Numbered from the stretch's first letter, positions 18,555 through 28,109 are shown. The stretch: 64,000 nucleotides of DNA from an uncultured Gemmatimonadota bacterium (GCA_902805735.1 CADCTW010000089.1:62001-126000); one strand, 5' to 3'. Made by a program: numbers and translations. Notes: generated by a model not told the origin, from the sequence alone.

Positions 18555-20585
18555 TCAGGGAGCGGGCACCGGCGCGCCGGCGGGGCCGGCCGGCACGGGC
18601 TCGCGGCGCGGGAGGAGCCAGAGGCCGAGCCCCAGTAAAAAAGGCGCCAGCACGAGCGGCAGGGTGGCCGGCCGGTCGCCCGCCAGCGCGAAGCGGCGCA
18701 CCTCCGGCTGCCACAGGAGGAGCACCACGATGCCGTTGTTGACGAAGTGCATCAGCATGCTGGCGAACACCGAGCGCCCGCGCCACGCCACGTACCCCAT
18801 CAGCACGCCGATCCACGCCGTCGGCAGGAAGCGGATCGCCGTCTCGTTGGACACGTGGAAGGCGCCGAAGACCAGGGCCGATACCGCCACCGCCCGCGCC
18901 ATCGGCAGTTCGCGCCCCAGCGACTGCAGCAGGACGCCGCGGAACACCAGCTCCTCGCACACCGCCGGCGTCGCCGCCACCAGCAGCAGGAGCCAGAGGG
19001 CCCGGCGCGCGTCGGTGGCCGTCACCAGCTTCTCCAGCCCGCCCAGCGCCTCGGCCGCGGCCGGGAAGAGCTGGAGCTGCATCCACCCGATCCCCCACCC
19101 CAGCGGGATGCCGCCCAGCGCGATCAGCAGCGCCGCCGCCACCGTGCGTCCCGACGGGCGGCGCAGCGCCAGCGTGCGGCGGGCGTCGTAGGGCCCGGCC
19201 ACCGCCAGCAGCACGGCGGGGACGCCCAGGATCAGGATCTCCGAGAGCAGCAGGCCCCGCTCTCCCAGCCCCCCCTGCAGCGCGGCGCCCAGATGGAAGT
19301 AGAGGAGCGCCACCACCGCGATGAAGGCGAACCCCTGCGCCGGGGTGGGCACGGCGCGCTCCCCCGCGCGCCAGCCGCGCATCCGCGCCCCCCACCCGCC
19401 GCGCGATCCCGACCCCGAGCCGAAGAGCACGTCCTCGCGCCCGAACGCGCGCGCGGCGAAGACCAGCGCCAGCGCTGCGTACGCCACCGACGCGCCGAAC
19501 GCGATCAGCGAGGGCTCCAGCCGCGCGGTCCCCGACATCAGGTCGCGGAAGAGGAGCGCGACGCCCGCCACCGGGAGCGCCGCGATCAGCGGGGTCGCCT
19601 CGATGCCGGGGAGCCCCACCAGCATCACGGGGATGATCACCGCGAACTGCACGGGGGTGAGCGCGTTCTGCGCCTCCTTGAACGACTGCGAGCGGACGGC
19701 GATCCCCAGGAAGAGCGCGGAGAAGAGGATCGCCAGCGGGACCAGGCCGGCCAGCACCAGGAGCGCGGAGCCCCAGGGCAGGGAGAACTGCAGGTTGGCC
19801 GCCTTGGCGAAGCGGAAGATCCCGGACTGGAAGGTCAGCAGCATGCTGAGCAGGTTGACCGTCGCCGCCGTCATCGCCAGCAGCGCCACCGCCAGGAACT
19901 TCCCCGCCACGATGTCGCGCGCGGGGACGGGCGCCGTCAGCAGAGTCTCCAGCGTGCCGCGCTCCTTCTCCCCCGCCGCCAGGTCGATGGCGGGGTAGAA
20001 CGCGCCCAGCAGCGTCATCAGCACCAGGATGCCGGGGAGGAAGCGGCCCAGCGCGTACCCCCCCGCCTCCTGCGCCGTGGCCACCGACGAGTCCGCCACC
20101 GCCAGCGGCGCGGCGAAGCTCTGCGGGAGTCCGCGCGCGGCCAGGCGCCGCGCCAGCAGCGAGTCGCCGAACGCCGCGAGCCGCTCGCTCACGATCTGCC
20201 CCGCGCGGCGCGAGCGGTCGTCGGACTCGTCGAAGAGCACCCGCACGGCGCGCGTGTCATCGGTGCCGGCCGCGCCCTGCACCACCACGGCCGCCTGCAC
20301 GCGCCCCGCCCGCAGCGCCGCCGCCGTGGCGTCTCCGGCGGGGGCCAGGCGCAGCAGGGAGTCGCGCGCCAGGAAGGCCCGCACGTCCTCCGCGCCCGCC
20401 ACGGCAACGGCGGGCGGGCGCTCCTCCAGGCGGCGCTGGCCAAAGAGCGCGAGCTGCTCCATCAGCACGAAGAGCGCGGGATAGAGCAGCGTGGGGATCA
20501 CCAGCATCATGAAGAGCGTGCGCCGGTCGCGCAGCGTCTCCCGCAGCTCCTTGCGCAGCACCGTGCCCACCGTGCGGAGGTTCAC
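18555..20585 (-). CDS. ABC transporter permease (ABC-2/NatB-like) fused to CPBP intramembrane protease
   Basis: VNLRTVGTVLRKELRETLRDRRTLFMMLVIPTLLYP...LAAGEKERGTLETLLTAPVPARDIVAGKFLAV; C-terminal CEELVFRGVLLQSL...FGAFHVSNETAIRFLPTAWIGVLMGYVAWRGRSVFASMLMHFVNN. Confidence 0.9.
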   Translation of the reverse strand: MNLRTVGTVLRKELRETLRDRRTLFMMLVIPTLLYPALFVLMEQLALFGQRRLEERPPAVAVAGAEDVRAFLARDSLLRLAPAGDATAAALRAGRVQAAVVVQGAAGTDDTRAVRVLFDESDDRSRRAGQIVSERLAAFGDSLLARRLAARGLPQSFAAPLAVADSSVATAQEAGGYALGRFLPGILVLMTLLGAFYPAIDLAAGEKERGTLETLLTAPVPARDIVAGKFLAVALLAMTAATVNLLSMLLTFQSGIFRFAKAANLQFSLPWGSALLVLAGLVPLAILFSALFLGIAVRSQSFKEAQNALTPVQFAVIIPVMLVGLPGIEATPLIAALPVAGVALLFRDLMSGTARLEPSLIAFGASVAYAALALVFAARAFGREDVLFGSGSGSRGGWGARMRGWRAGERAVPTPAQGFAFIAVVALLYFHLGAALQGGLGERGLLLSEILILGVPAVLLAVAGPYDARRTLALRRPSGRTVAAALLIALGGIPLGWGIGWMQLQLFPAAAEALGGLEKLVTATDARRALWLLLLVAATPAVCEELVFRGVLLQSLGRELPMARAVAVSALVFGAFHVSNETAIRFLPTAWIGVLMGYVAWRGRSVFASMLMHFVNNGIVVLLLWQPEVRRFALAGDRPATLPLVLAPFLLGLGLWLLPRREPVPAGPAGAPVPAP

Positions 20586-21304
20586 GCGGCCTCCTTCACG
20601 ATGCGCAGGAAGGCGCGCGACAGGCTCCCTTCGCCGCTCCCCCGCACCACCTCCGCCACCGTCCCCTCCGCCACCAGCCGCCCGCCCGCGATGATCCCCA
20701 CGCGGTCCGCCAGCAGCTCCACCTCGCTCATCTGGTGCGTGGAGAAGACCACGGCGCGGCCCCGCTCGCGCGCGTCCTCCACGAAGCGGTAGATGGACTC
20801 GCCGCTGAGCACGTCCAGCCCCAGGGTGGGCTCGTCCAGCACCAGCGCGGGGGGATCGTGCACCACGGCGCGGGCGATGGAGACGCGCTGCCGCTGCCCG
20901 GTGGAGAGCTTGCCGCACAGCCGGTCCGCGAATTCCTCCAGCCCGAACGCCGCCACCGCCGCCTCCACCCGCACGGCCGTCTCGCCCGCGGGAATGCCGT
21001 GCAGCTCCGCGAAGTAGCGCAGCAGCTCGCGGGCGGTGAGGCGGGCGTAGAGCCCCATGGAGGCCGCCAGGAAGCCGAGCCGCCGCCGCACCTCCAGCGG
21101 GTGGGTGCGCGCGTCGAACCCCGCGATGCGCGCCGTGCCCGACGACGGCTCCAGCAGGGTGGCGAGGCAGCGCAGCGCGGTGGTCTTCCCCGCCCCGTTG
21201 GCCCCCAGCAGCGCGTACACCTCGCCGGCTTCCACGCGCAGCGACAGGTTGCGCACCGCGTGGAAGTCGCCGTACCGCTTCGACAGGTCCTGGAGCTCGA
21301 TCAT
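20582..21304 (-). CDS. ABC transporter ATP-binding protein (NatA-like)
   Basis: MIELQDLSKRYGDFHAVRNLSL...LLGANGAGKTTALRCLATLLEP...LSTGQRQRVSIARAVVHDPPALVLDEPTLGLDV; overlaps the downstream permease start by 4 bp. Confidence 0.95.
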   Translation of the reverse strand: MIELQDLSKRYGDFHAVRNLSLRVEAGEVYALLGANGAGKTTALRCLATLLEPSSGTARIAGFDARTHPLEVRRRLGFLAASMGLYARLTARELLRYFAELHGIPAGETAVRVEAAVAAFGLEEFADRLCGKLSTGQRQRVSIARAVVHDPPALVLDEPTLGLDVLSGESIYRFVEDARERGRAVVFSTHQMSEVELLADRVGIIAGGRLVAEGTVAEVVRGSGEGSLSRAFLRIVKEAA

Positions 21305-21323
21305 GCCGGGAAGATACGACATT

Positions 21324-21387
21324 CTCACACGGAGACACAGAGGCACAGAGACGAATTCATCTCTGTGCCTCCGTGTCTCCGTGTGAG
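21324..21387. repeat. R1 dispersed palindrome, full copy
   Basis: ctcacacggagacacagaggcacagagacgaattcatctctgtgcctccgtgtctccgtgtgag: compensatory changes preserve the stem. Confidence 0.93.
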
Positions 21388-21394
21388 ACCGCGG

Positions 21395-22153
21395 CTACGG
21401 CTTCGGCGCCGGCTGCGTCATCAGCGCCTTCACCTCGGCCGGCGGCTCGAAGGCCGCGGGGTCGATGGGGTCGTTGCTCACCGACTTCACCGTGGTCGTG
21501 AGCTCCTGCCCCTCCATCTGGGTCACGGTGCGGGTGGGCATCTTCATCCCGCCGAAGTCCTTGTAGTCCAGCATGTTGATGGTCGTCTCCGTCGGGCCCA
21601 TCTGCGTCTCCTGACGGCTCTGCATCTGCGACATCAGGCCGGTCCCGACGTCGAAGCAGGCGAAGACCGTGTCCTGCGACGCGGACACCATGCGCACCCG
21701 GTAGCAGGGCGAGCCGTTGGCGGTGGCGCGCTCCACGGTGGTCATGGACGGGAAGTTGGCTGCCAGGTTGAAGTTGGAGTCGAAGTCCGCCTGGCGGGCG
21801 AGCTGCTCCAGCTCCTTGCCCTGCATGAGCTGCGCGCCGGCCATGGGGTTCAGCGACCAGCCGCGCGCGCCGTCGTAGCCGCTGCGCATCGACATCCCCG
21901 CCATCTCCATGCTCACGACGAACTTGTTGGGCCGCGCGGACTTCATGTCCATCGTCATGGTACCGGCGGGAGTGGACATCTCGGCCACCATGTGGCGGAA
22001 GTTCTGCCGCGCCGCCGCGCCCTTGCCGACCGCCTCCGCGTAGCGGTCGATGATCTGCTTGGCGGGGGGCAGGTCCTGCGCGGCGGCGCCGCGGGCGGAA
22101 CCGGCGAGCACCAGCGCCGCGAGAGCCAGGGTACGGCCGAAGCTATGCTTCAT
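21395..22153 (-). CDS. Secreted hypothetical protein (outer-membrane lipoprotein-sorting-like)
   Basis: MKHSFGRTLALAALVLAGSARGAAAQDLPPAKQIIDRYAEAVGK...FVVSMEMAGMSMRSGYDGARGWSLNPMAG...LDYKDFGGMKMPTRTVTQMEGQE. Confidence 0.7.
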   Translation of the reverse strand: MKHSFGRTLALAALVLAGSARGAAAQDLPPAKQIIDRYAEAVGKGAAARQNFRHMVAEMSTPAGTMTMDMKSARPNKFVVSMEMAGMSMRSGYDGARGWSLNPMAGAQLMQGKELEQLARQADFDSNFNLAANFPSMTTVERATANGSPCYRVRMVSASQDTVFACFDVGTGLMSQMQSRQETQMGPTETTINMLDYKDFGGMKMPTRTVTQMEGQELTTTVKSVSNDPIDPAAFEPPAEVKALMTQPAPKP

Positions 22154-22231
22154 GAGGTTTCCTTCCAGTGTGTGCGTGTGTGCGCCGGTGGCGCGTGGGC
22201 CGGCGGCTGCCGGCACGGTGTTCGGGACGGC

Positions 22232-23560
22232 TCAGCGCGAGCCGGCCCCCTTCTGTTCGTCGATCCACTTCAGTGCGGCTTCCAGCGCCGGGTCGCGCCC
22301 GGCCAGCAGCGCGGCGCGGGTGAGCGGCGCCGCCACGTCCGGCACCACGCCGGGCCCTTCCAGCCGGTACCCGCCCGGCCCGCGGAAATCCGCGAAGGCG
22401 TGCACCAGCACGTCGCCGTTGGGGAGCTTCGTCGCCAGCGACGGCAGCGCCTGCCCCGCCGAGGGCGTCCCGAAGACCCGCGCGCGCCCCACCTTCTGCA
22501 GCCCGCCGGCGAAGATCTCCGCCGTGCTGATGGAGAGCGCGTCCGTGAGCACCGCCACCAGCCCGCCGAACGGGCGCACCGACTGACCGGCCCGCGTGGA
22601 GCGGCGCGGGTTGGCCACGAACTGCAGCCGGTTCTGGCGCGTGACCATGGTGCCGATGGTGTCCTGCCGCTCGGTGAAGTGCCCCGCCACCCCCATCGCC
22701 ATGGCCCCCACCCCGCCGAAGTTGCCGCGCATGTCGATCACGATCCCGTCCGCCCCGCGCAGCTCGTTCACGGCGTCGTCGATGTTGGCGGCGATGGCCG
22801 GGAACCAGTAGTTGAAGCGGATGACCCCCACCGCCGCGCCCCCGGGCGCACGCAGCCGCTCGTGCTGCGCCACCACCCGGATGGACGGCAGGTTGCCGAA
22901 GCGGGTCATCACGCCGGGGGCGGGGCGCAGCACGAGCCGCCGGTCGACCGGCCGGTCGCGCGCGTCCAGGAAGCGCGCGGGGAGCGCGGTGCCCACGGGC
23001 CCGCTCAGCTCGTGCGCCATCGCCCCCCACCCGCGCAGCTCGCGCAGGCGCGGATCGGTGCCGGCGGGGAGGCGCGCCAGGTTGCGCAGCACGCCCGCCG
23101 CGTCGGTGGTGCCCAGCCGCTGCACCACCCACCCCGTGCGCACTCCGGCCGCCGCCGCGGCGCCGCCGGGGGCCACGCGCGTCACCAGGAAGCGCCCGCC
23201 CACCAGGCGCAGCTCCATCCCGGCGTCACCGTCGGTGCCCGTGCTCTTTTCGCGCGTCAGCCCCGCCTCCACCTCGCCGGGCACCAGGTAGAAGTGCGAC
23301 TGGCGCAGGCGGCCCAGCATCTCGTGGATCACTCCGCGGAGCTGCGGCGTGCTGGCCGCGGCGGCGGCGCGGGGGCGCAGCTCGGTGCGCAGGGCGCGCC
23401 AGTCCACCCCGTTGAAAGCGGTGTCGTAGTGGGTCCGGTGGATGGCGGACCAGGCGGAGTCGAAGGTCGCCAGGGCGGCCGTGGAGTCGAGCGGCGCCTG
23501 CGCCTGCGCCCCGGTGGCGGCCAGGGCGGCGAAGGCGGCGAGCGTGCGGATGATCTTCAA
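22232..23560 (-). CDS. S41 family (C-terminal processing-like) peptidase, PDZ-like domain
   Basis: LKIIRTLAAFAALAATGAQAQA...; GGRFLVTRVAPGGAAAAAGVRTGWVVQ; ADGIVIDMRGNFGG; VLTDALSISTAEIFAGGLQKVGRARVFGTPSAGQ. TTG start assumed; ATG at 23635 is the alternative. Confidence 0.82.
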   Translation of the reverse strand: MKIIRTLAAFAALAATGAQAQAPLDSTAALATFDSAWSAIHRTHYDTAFNGVDWRALRTELRPRAAAAASTPQLRGVIHEMLGRLRQSHFYLVPGEVEAGLTREKSTGTDGDAGMELRLVGGRFLVTRVAPGGAAAAAGVRTGWVVQRLGTTDAAGVLRNLARLPAGTDPRLRELRGWGAMAHELSGPVGTALPARFLDARDRPVDRRLVLRPAPGVMTRFGNLPSIRVVAQHERLRAPGGAAVGVIRFNYWFPAIAANIDDAVNELRGADGIVIDMRGNFGGVGAMAMGVAGHFTERQDTIGTMVTRQNRLQFVANPRRSTRAGQSVRPFGGLVAVLTDALSISTAEIFAGGLQKVGRARVFGTPSAGQALPSLATKLPNGDVLVHAFADFRGPGGYRLEGPGVVPDVAAPLTRAALLAGRDPALEAALKWIDEQKGAGSR

Positions 23561-23597
23561 GCGTTCCCGGTGAGGTTGAGGATGCGTCGGTGCGTGA

Positions 23598-25136
23598 CTA
23601 CGGCCGGCGTTGGGGGATGTTTCGCGACTCGCCACCCGCGGCCACTGCGCGCACCACGTCGTCGATCCCCGCCTTCATCCGCGACGAGGGCTGGCCGGAG
23701 GCGTTGGCGATGATGGCGAAGGTCACTTCGCCGCCGTCCGCGCGCGTCAGGTACCCGGCGAGCGAGTCCACGTTGCCGATGTACCCCGTCTTCGCCCGCA
23801 CCCGCCCCGGCAGGTCGGTGAAGCGCGCCTGCAGCGAACCCTTGCCGCCCGAGACGGGGAGCGCGCCGCGCACCACCGCCTGCCGCGGCGTGCGGCGCAC
23901 GTAGTCCAGGAGCTGCACCAGCGCCCGCGGCGTCACCAGATTGCCGGCGGAGAGTCCCGAGGCGTCGCGCAGCACCACGTCCGCCGAGTCGATCCCCACC
24001 ACGCCCGTCAGGAACTCGCGCTCCACGCGCAGCCCCGCGTCCCAGCTCCCCTCCCCCGCCACCTGCCGCCCCACCGCCTTCAGGAGCTGCTCGGCGAACC
24101 AGTTCTGGCTGTTCATCAGGATGGGCCCGATCGCCTTTTCCAGCGGGGGCGACTGGTGCTCGGCCAGCACGGCCGCGCCGCGGGCCGGGGAGCGCGCCGG
24201 GTCGGACACCACGCGCACCGCGTCGTTCGCCACCTCGATCCCCCTCCTCTCCAGCACCTCGCGGAACACGGTGCCCGCGAACTCGGCGGCGTTCGCCACC
24301 GCGAAGTGCTCGGTCTTCGCCGCTGCCCCCGCCGGGAACACGCCGTAGGCCCGCACGCCGCCGCCGCGCCAGCGCTCGAAGTCCAGCGTGCTGGCGATCC
24401 CCGCCGCGCCGGTGGCCGCCGTGTTCTCCAGCGTCACGTACGACGACTGGGGCTCCCAGGTGATGCGCGGGCGCTCGCCCGGTGTGACGCCGGGGAGGAT
24501 GCGGAAGTCGATGGAATTGTCGTTGAAGCCCAGGGCGGAAACGGGCGCCCCGTACCACCAGCGCGTGTCGTACGCTTCCCAGTCGCCGCGCAGGTAGTCG
24601 GCGTCGAAGAAGCTCTCGTCCGCCACCACCGCGCCCGCCACGCGCCGGATGCCGCGCGCCTTCAACGAGTCCGCCAGCGCCTCCCACACCGCCGCGCGCG
24701 AGGGGAAGTAGCGGTCGGAGATCATGGGGTCGCCGCGGCCGTAGAGCACCAGGTCGCCCTCCAGCACGCCGTCGCGCACGGCGCCCGTGCCATGCACCGT
24801 GGTGCGGAAGCGGAAGTCGGCGGGGAGGTGGTGCGCCGCGGTGGCGCTCACCACCAGCTTCAGGGCGGACGCGGGGATGAAGTGCCGCTCGGCGTTGCGC
24901 GCGTAGAGCACGCGGCCGGTGGCGGCGTCGCGCACCAGCACGCCCCAGTGGGCCTGGCGCAGCGCGGGGCGGGCGAGGATGGAGTCGATCCGCGCCGCCA
25001 GCGTGGACTGGGAGGTGGCGGCGGGGCGCGGGGGTGCTAGATTCCCCGCAGCGGCGTGCGTGGCGAGCAGCGCCGCCATCAGGGCCGACGCCGCGGCGAG
25101 CCGGCGGGGTGCGTAGAGGGATCGCAAGGGAGTCAC
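23598..25136 (-). CDS. dacB: D-alanyl-D-alanine carboxypeptidase/endopeptidase (PBP4/DacB-like)
   Basis: ASALKLVVSATAAHHLPADFRFRTTVHG...GDLVLYGRGDPMIS...SQNWFAEQLLKAVGRQVAGEGSW...RDASGLSAGNLVTPRALVQLL...RVRAKTGYIGNVDSLAGYL: SxxK, SxN-like and KTG motifs. Confidence 0.9.
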   Translation of the reverse strand: MTPLRSLYAPRRLAAASALMAALLATHAAAGNLAPPRPAATSQSTLAARIDSILARPALRQAHWGVLVRDAATGRVLYARNAERHFIPASALKLVVSATAAHHLPADFRFRTTVHGTGAVRDGVLEGDLVLYGRGDPMISDRYFPSRAAVWEALADSLKARGIRRVAGAVVADESFFDADYLRGDWEAYDTRWWYGAPVSALGFNDNSIDFRILPGVTPGERPRITWEPQSSYVTLENTAATGAAGIASTLDFERWRGGGVRAYGVFPAGAAAKTEHFAVANAAEFAGTVFREVLERRGIEVANDAVRVVSDPARSPARGAAVLAEHQSPPLEKAIGPILMNSQNWFAEQLLKAVGRQVAGEGSWDAGLRVEREFLTGVVGIDSADVVLRDASGLSAGNLVTPRALVQLLDYVRRTPRQAVVRGALPVSGGKGSLQARFTDLPGRVRAKTGYIGNVDSLAGYLTRADGGEVTFAIIANASGQPSSRMKAGIDDVVRAVAAGGESRNIPQRRP

Positions 25137-25148
25137 GGGCCGGAGACG

Positions 25149-26066
25149 ATGAGCGAGATTCTGTTCGCGGACGACGACGATGCGCTGCGCTCGATGGTGG
25201 TGGACGTGCTCACCGCCGCGGGCTTCACGGTGCGCGCGGCCCGCAACGGCAACGAGGCGCTGGCCGAAGTCAGGCGCGAGGCGCCCGAGCTGGCCATCCT
25301 GGACTACCGCATGGGGACGCCGGACGGCTTCGAGGTGTGCCGCCAGATCAAGACCGACCCCGGCCTGGCCTGGCTCCCGGTGCTGATCCTGACCGCCGAG
25401 CGCAGCATCGAGGACCGGCTGGGCGGCTTCGGCGCCGGCGCGGACGACTACCTGGCCAAGCCCTTCGACCCGCGCGAGCTGGTGGCGCGCGCCAACGCCC
25501 TCCTCCGCCAGGCCGCCCGCGGCCGCGACCGCAACCCCACCACGGGCCTTCCCGGCGGCGAGGCGCTCTACGCCGAGGTGGAGCGGCGTCGCGCGCACGG
25601 CGAGCCCTTCTCCATCTGCTACTTCGACCTCGACCACTTCAAGCCCTTCGCGGACCGCTTCGGCTTCGCGGTGGCGGACGCGGCCATCCGCGAGGTGGGC
25701 GCGGCCGTGGCCGCCGCCGCGGCCGAGGGGCCCGACAACTTCGTGGGCCACGTGGGCGGCGACGACTTCGTGCTCCTGAGCCCGCCCGCCGACGCCCGCC
25801 GCCGCGCCGAGGACGCCCGGGAGCGCTTCGCCGCCGCCCTGGCCACGCACCTCCCGGAGGAGGCGGTGGAAGCGGGGAGCTACTGGGGGCGCGACCGCTA
25901 CGGCGTGGAGCGCTACTTCCCCCTCACCCGCCTCAGCGCCGCCGTTCTGCGCGTGGACCCCGCCCGCTGGGTCTCCCTGGAGCACCTGGGCGAGCGGGTG
26001 GCCGAGCTGAAGCGCGAGGCGAAGCAGGAGGGCGGCCAGGGCATCGCCGAGGCCGACCTAATCTAA
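25149..26066 (+). CDS. Response regulator with degenerate GGDEF-like output domain
   Basis: MSEILFADDDDALRSMVVDVL...LAILDYRMGTPDGFEVCRQIK...ADDYLAKPFDPREL; then NPTTGLPGGEALYAEV...CYFDLDHFKPFADRFGF...GHVGGDDFVLLS. Confidence 0.88.
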   Translation: MSEILFADDDDALRSMVVDVLTAAGFTVRAARNGNEALAEVRREAPELAILDYRMGTPDGFEVCRQIKTDPGLAWLPVLILTAERSIEDRLGGFGAGADDYLAKPFDPRELVARANALLRQAARGRDRNPTTGLPGGEALYAEVERRRAHGEPFSICYFDLDHFKPFADRFGFAVADAAIREVGAAVAAAAAEGPDNFVGHVGGDDFVLLSPPADARRRAEDARERFAAALATHLPEEAVEAGSYWGRDRYGVERYFPLTRLSAAVLRVDPARWVSLEHLGERVAELKREAKQEGGQGIAEADLI

Positions 26067-26074
26067 CACAAGGT

Positions 26075-26103
26075 CTCACACAGAGACACAGAGGCACGGA
26101 GAA
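26075..26103. repeat. R1 dispersed repeat, half copy
   Basis: ctcacacagagacacagaggcacggagaa. Confidence 0.75.
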
Positions 26104-26107
26104 AAGA

Positions 26108-26169
26108 GGGGAACGGAGAACGGGGAACGGTAAAACCAGGTGGTTACCGTTCCCCGTTCCCCGTTCCCC
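26108..26169. terminator. Long imperfect hairpin between convergent genes
   Basis: ggggaacggagaacggggaacggtaaaaccaggtggttaccgttccccgttccccgttcccct; arms built of reiterated ggggaacg/cgttcccc. Confidence 0.55.
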
Positions 26170-26175
26170 TCCGTC

Positions 26176-26997
26176 TCACGCCATCAGCCGCGGCGCCTGC
26201 GTCGGAGGCGGGACGGGCTGCGGGCCGGGTGCGGGCATGTGCATCAGCTCCGGGAAGTCGTACACGATGACCCCCTCGGGCGTCACGTCGCCCATCACCC
26301 GGTAGCCGTCTTCCATGGAGGAAAGCACCTTCTCGGCGCGCGGAATCGTCCACCCCAGCTCCTGCGCCACCTGCGTCACGGTCAGCCGTCCGCCGCGGCT
26401 GGCGGCCAGGCGCAGCACGGGGAGGTGCATGCTCTGCAGCAGGGCTTCGCGGCGGCGCTCGCGGGCCTCGTTGCCCGAGCGGCGCAGCAGGAACCCGGCC
26501 GCGCCCGCCATCATCGAGAACCCGAAGAGGACGGCCTCCGCCTCGGCCATGCCCAGCATCAGGAAGAAGGCGGCCAGGGCGAACAGCGCCCACGCCACCC
26601 CGCGCTTCCCCCGCCCGTCGGAGCCCAGGTCCGGCGTCATCTCCTGGATGCGGGCGCCGTTGGGGGACACGGGCGCCAGGTACCCGCCGCGCCCCCACTT
26701 CAGCCCGCACTGCGGGCAGATGCGCTCGCCGCCGCGCAGCAGCAGGTAGATGATGGCGCCGATGCCGCTGGTGAACACGGTGAGCCCCAGCAGCACCAGG
26801 AGGTGGGAGCCGGTGGCGAAGTACGAGACGCTGGTGCCGTGGAAGCCGCAGCGGGGGCAGACGCGCACGGTGTCCAGGCTCATCGACGCGTTCGGCGCCG
26901 CCAGCGTGATCCCCGGCGCGCGCCCCACCATCGCGCCGCACTGCGCACAGGAAGCGCGCCCCTCCGGGACCCGCGCTCCGCACATCTGACAGGTCAT
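26176..26997 (-). CDS. Zinc-ribbon membrane protein, hypothetical
   Basis: MTCQMCGARVPEGRASCAQCGAMVG...VCPRCGFHGTSVSYFATGSHLLVLLGLTVFTSGIGAIIYLLLRGGERICPQCGLKWGRG. Confidence 0.75.
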   Translation of the reverse strand: MTCQMCGARVPEGRASCAQCGAMVGRAPGITLAAPNASMSLDTVRVCPRCGFHGTSVSYFATGSHLLVLLGLTVFTSGIGAIIYLLLRGGERICPQCGLKWGRGGYLAPVSPNGARIQEMTPDLGSDGRGKRGVAWALFALAAFFLMLGMAEAEAVLFGFSMMAGAAGFLLRRSGNEARERRREALLQSMHLPVLRLAASRGGRLTVTQVAQELGWTIPRAEKVLSSMEDGYRVMGDVTPEGVIVYDFPELMHMPAPGPQPVPPPTQAPRLMA

Positions 26998-27158
26998 GCT
27001 GCGCTCCGTTCCGCCGCTCAGATCCAGGTCCCGGGCCCTGGCGCCCGGGAGGTACAGGGCTTGATACGACCGCGAGCCCGGAAAGATTCACCGGGACCGG
27101 TGCCGCCCCATCCGGGTACACCGCAGCGTGGTCCGGTTCCCTACACCCGTCCGCAGAG

Positions 27159-28061
27159 GTGCCCGTGCTCCACCGCTTTTTCCTGCTTGCCCTTTTGCTC
27201 GCCTGCGTCCCCGCCGCGGCCGCGGCGCAGGCGAAGCACGTCGTGCTGATCTCCATCGACGGCCTGCGCCCGGACGCCATCGAGGCCGCCGGCGCGCGCA
27301 ACCTGCAGCGGATGATGCGCGAGGGCGCCTACACCCTGAAAGCGCGCACCATCGTACCCAGCCGCACGCTGCCGTCGCACACGTCGATGCTGACCGGAGT
27401 GCCCCCCGAGGTGCACGGGATCACCTGGAACTACGAGCGGGTGGGGAGCACGGGCGAGGTGCAGGTGCCCACGGTGTTCGACGTTGCGCAGCAGGCGGGG
27501 AAGACGACGGCGGGCTTCTTCGGCAAGGCCAAGTTCCGCCACCTCCTGCGCCGCGGCGCCCCGCAGTTCCGCATGGCGCCCACCGGCAGCGACCTGTGGT
27601 CCGCGCCGCGCATCACGCAGGAGGTGCAGGACTACCTGCGCCACCGGCAGCCGGACTTCGTCTTCGTCCACCTGATCGACCCCGACATCGCGGGCCACTC
27701 CATCGGCTGGATGAGCGCCCCCTACCGCTTCGCCGTGCGCCGCGCGGACGCCGCCGTCGCGCGCATCGCCGCCGCCGCCCGCCGCGCCTACGATGACGAC
27801 GTGGTCATCATCGTCACCGCCGACCACGGCGGCCACGGCCGCGACCACGGCACCGAGCAGGACGTGGACATGAACATCCCCTGGATCGCCTGGGGCCCCG
27901 GCGTCACTCCCGGCGAGATCAGCGCCCCCGTGAGCACCATGGACAGCGCCGCCACCGCCCTCCGCCTCCTCGGCGTCCCCGTCCCCGAAAACTGGACCGG
28001 CCGCCCCGTCGAAGCCGCCTTCGGGGGACGGGAACGCGGATCCGGGGTATCTATACAGTAG
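27159..28061 (+). CDS. Secreted alkaline phosphatase/ectonucleotide pyrophosphatase-phosphodiesterase family protein
   Basis: KHVVLISIDGLRPDAIEAAGARNLQRMMREGAYTLKARTIVPSRTLPSHTSMLTGVPPEVHGITWN...VFVHLIDPDIAGHSIGWMS...VVIIVTADHGGHGRDHG. Confidence 0.92.
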   Translation: MPVLHRFFLLALLLACVPAAAAAQAKHVVLISIDGLRPDAIEAAGARNLQRMMREGAYTLKARTIVPSRTLPSHTSMLTGVPPEVHGITWNYERVGSTGEVQVPTVFDVAQQAGKTTAGFFGKAKFRHLLRRGAPQFRMAPTGSDLWSAPRITQEVQDYLRHRQPDFVFVHLIDPDIAGHSIGWMSAPYRFAVRRADAAVARIAAAARRAYDDDVVIIVTADHGGHGRDHGTEQDVDMNIPWIAWGPGVTPGEISAPVSTMDSAATALRLLGVPVPENWTGRPVEAAFGGRERGSGVSIQ

Positions 28062-28109
28062 GACCCGCGCATCGCCCCCACGGGTTCGGACCCCATCCCC
28101 CGTGACGGA

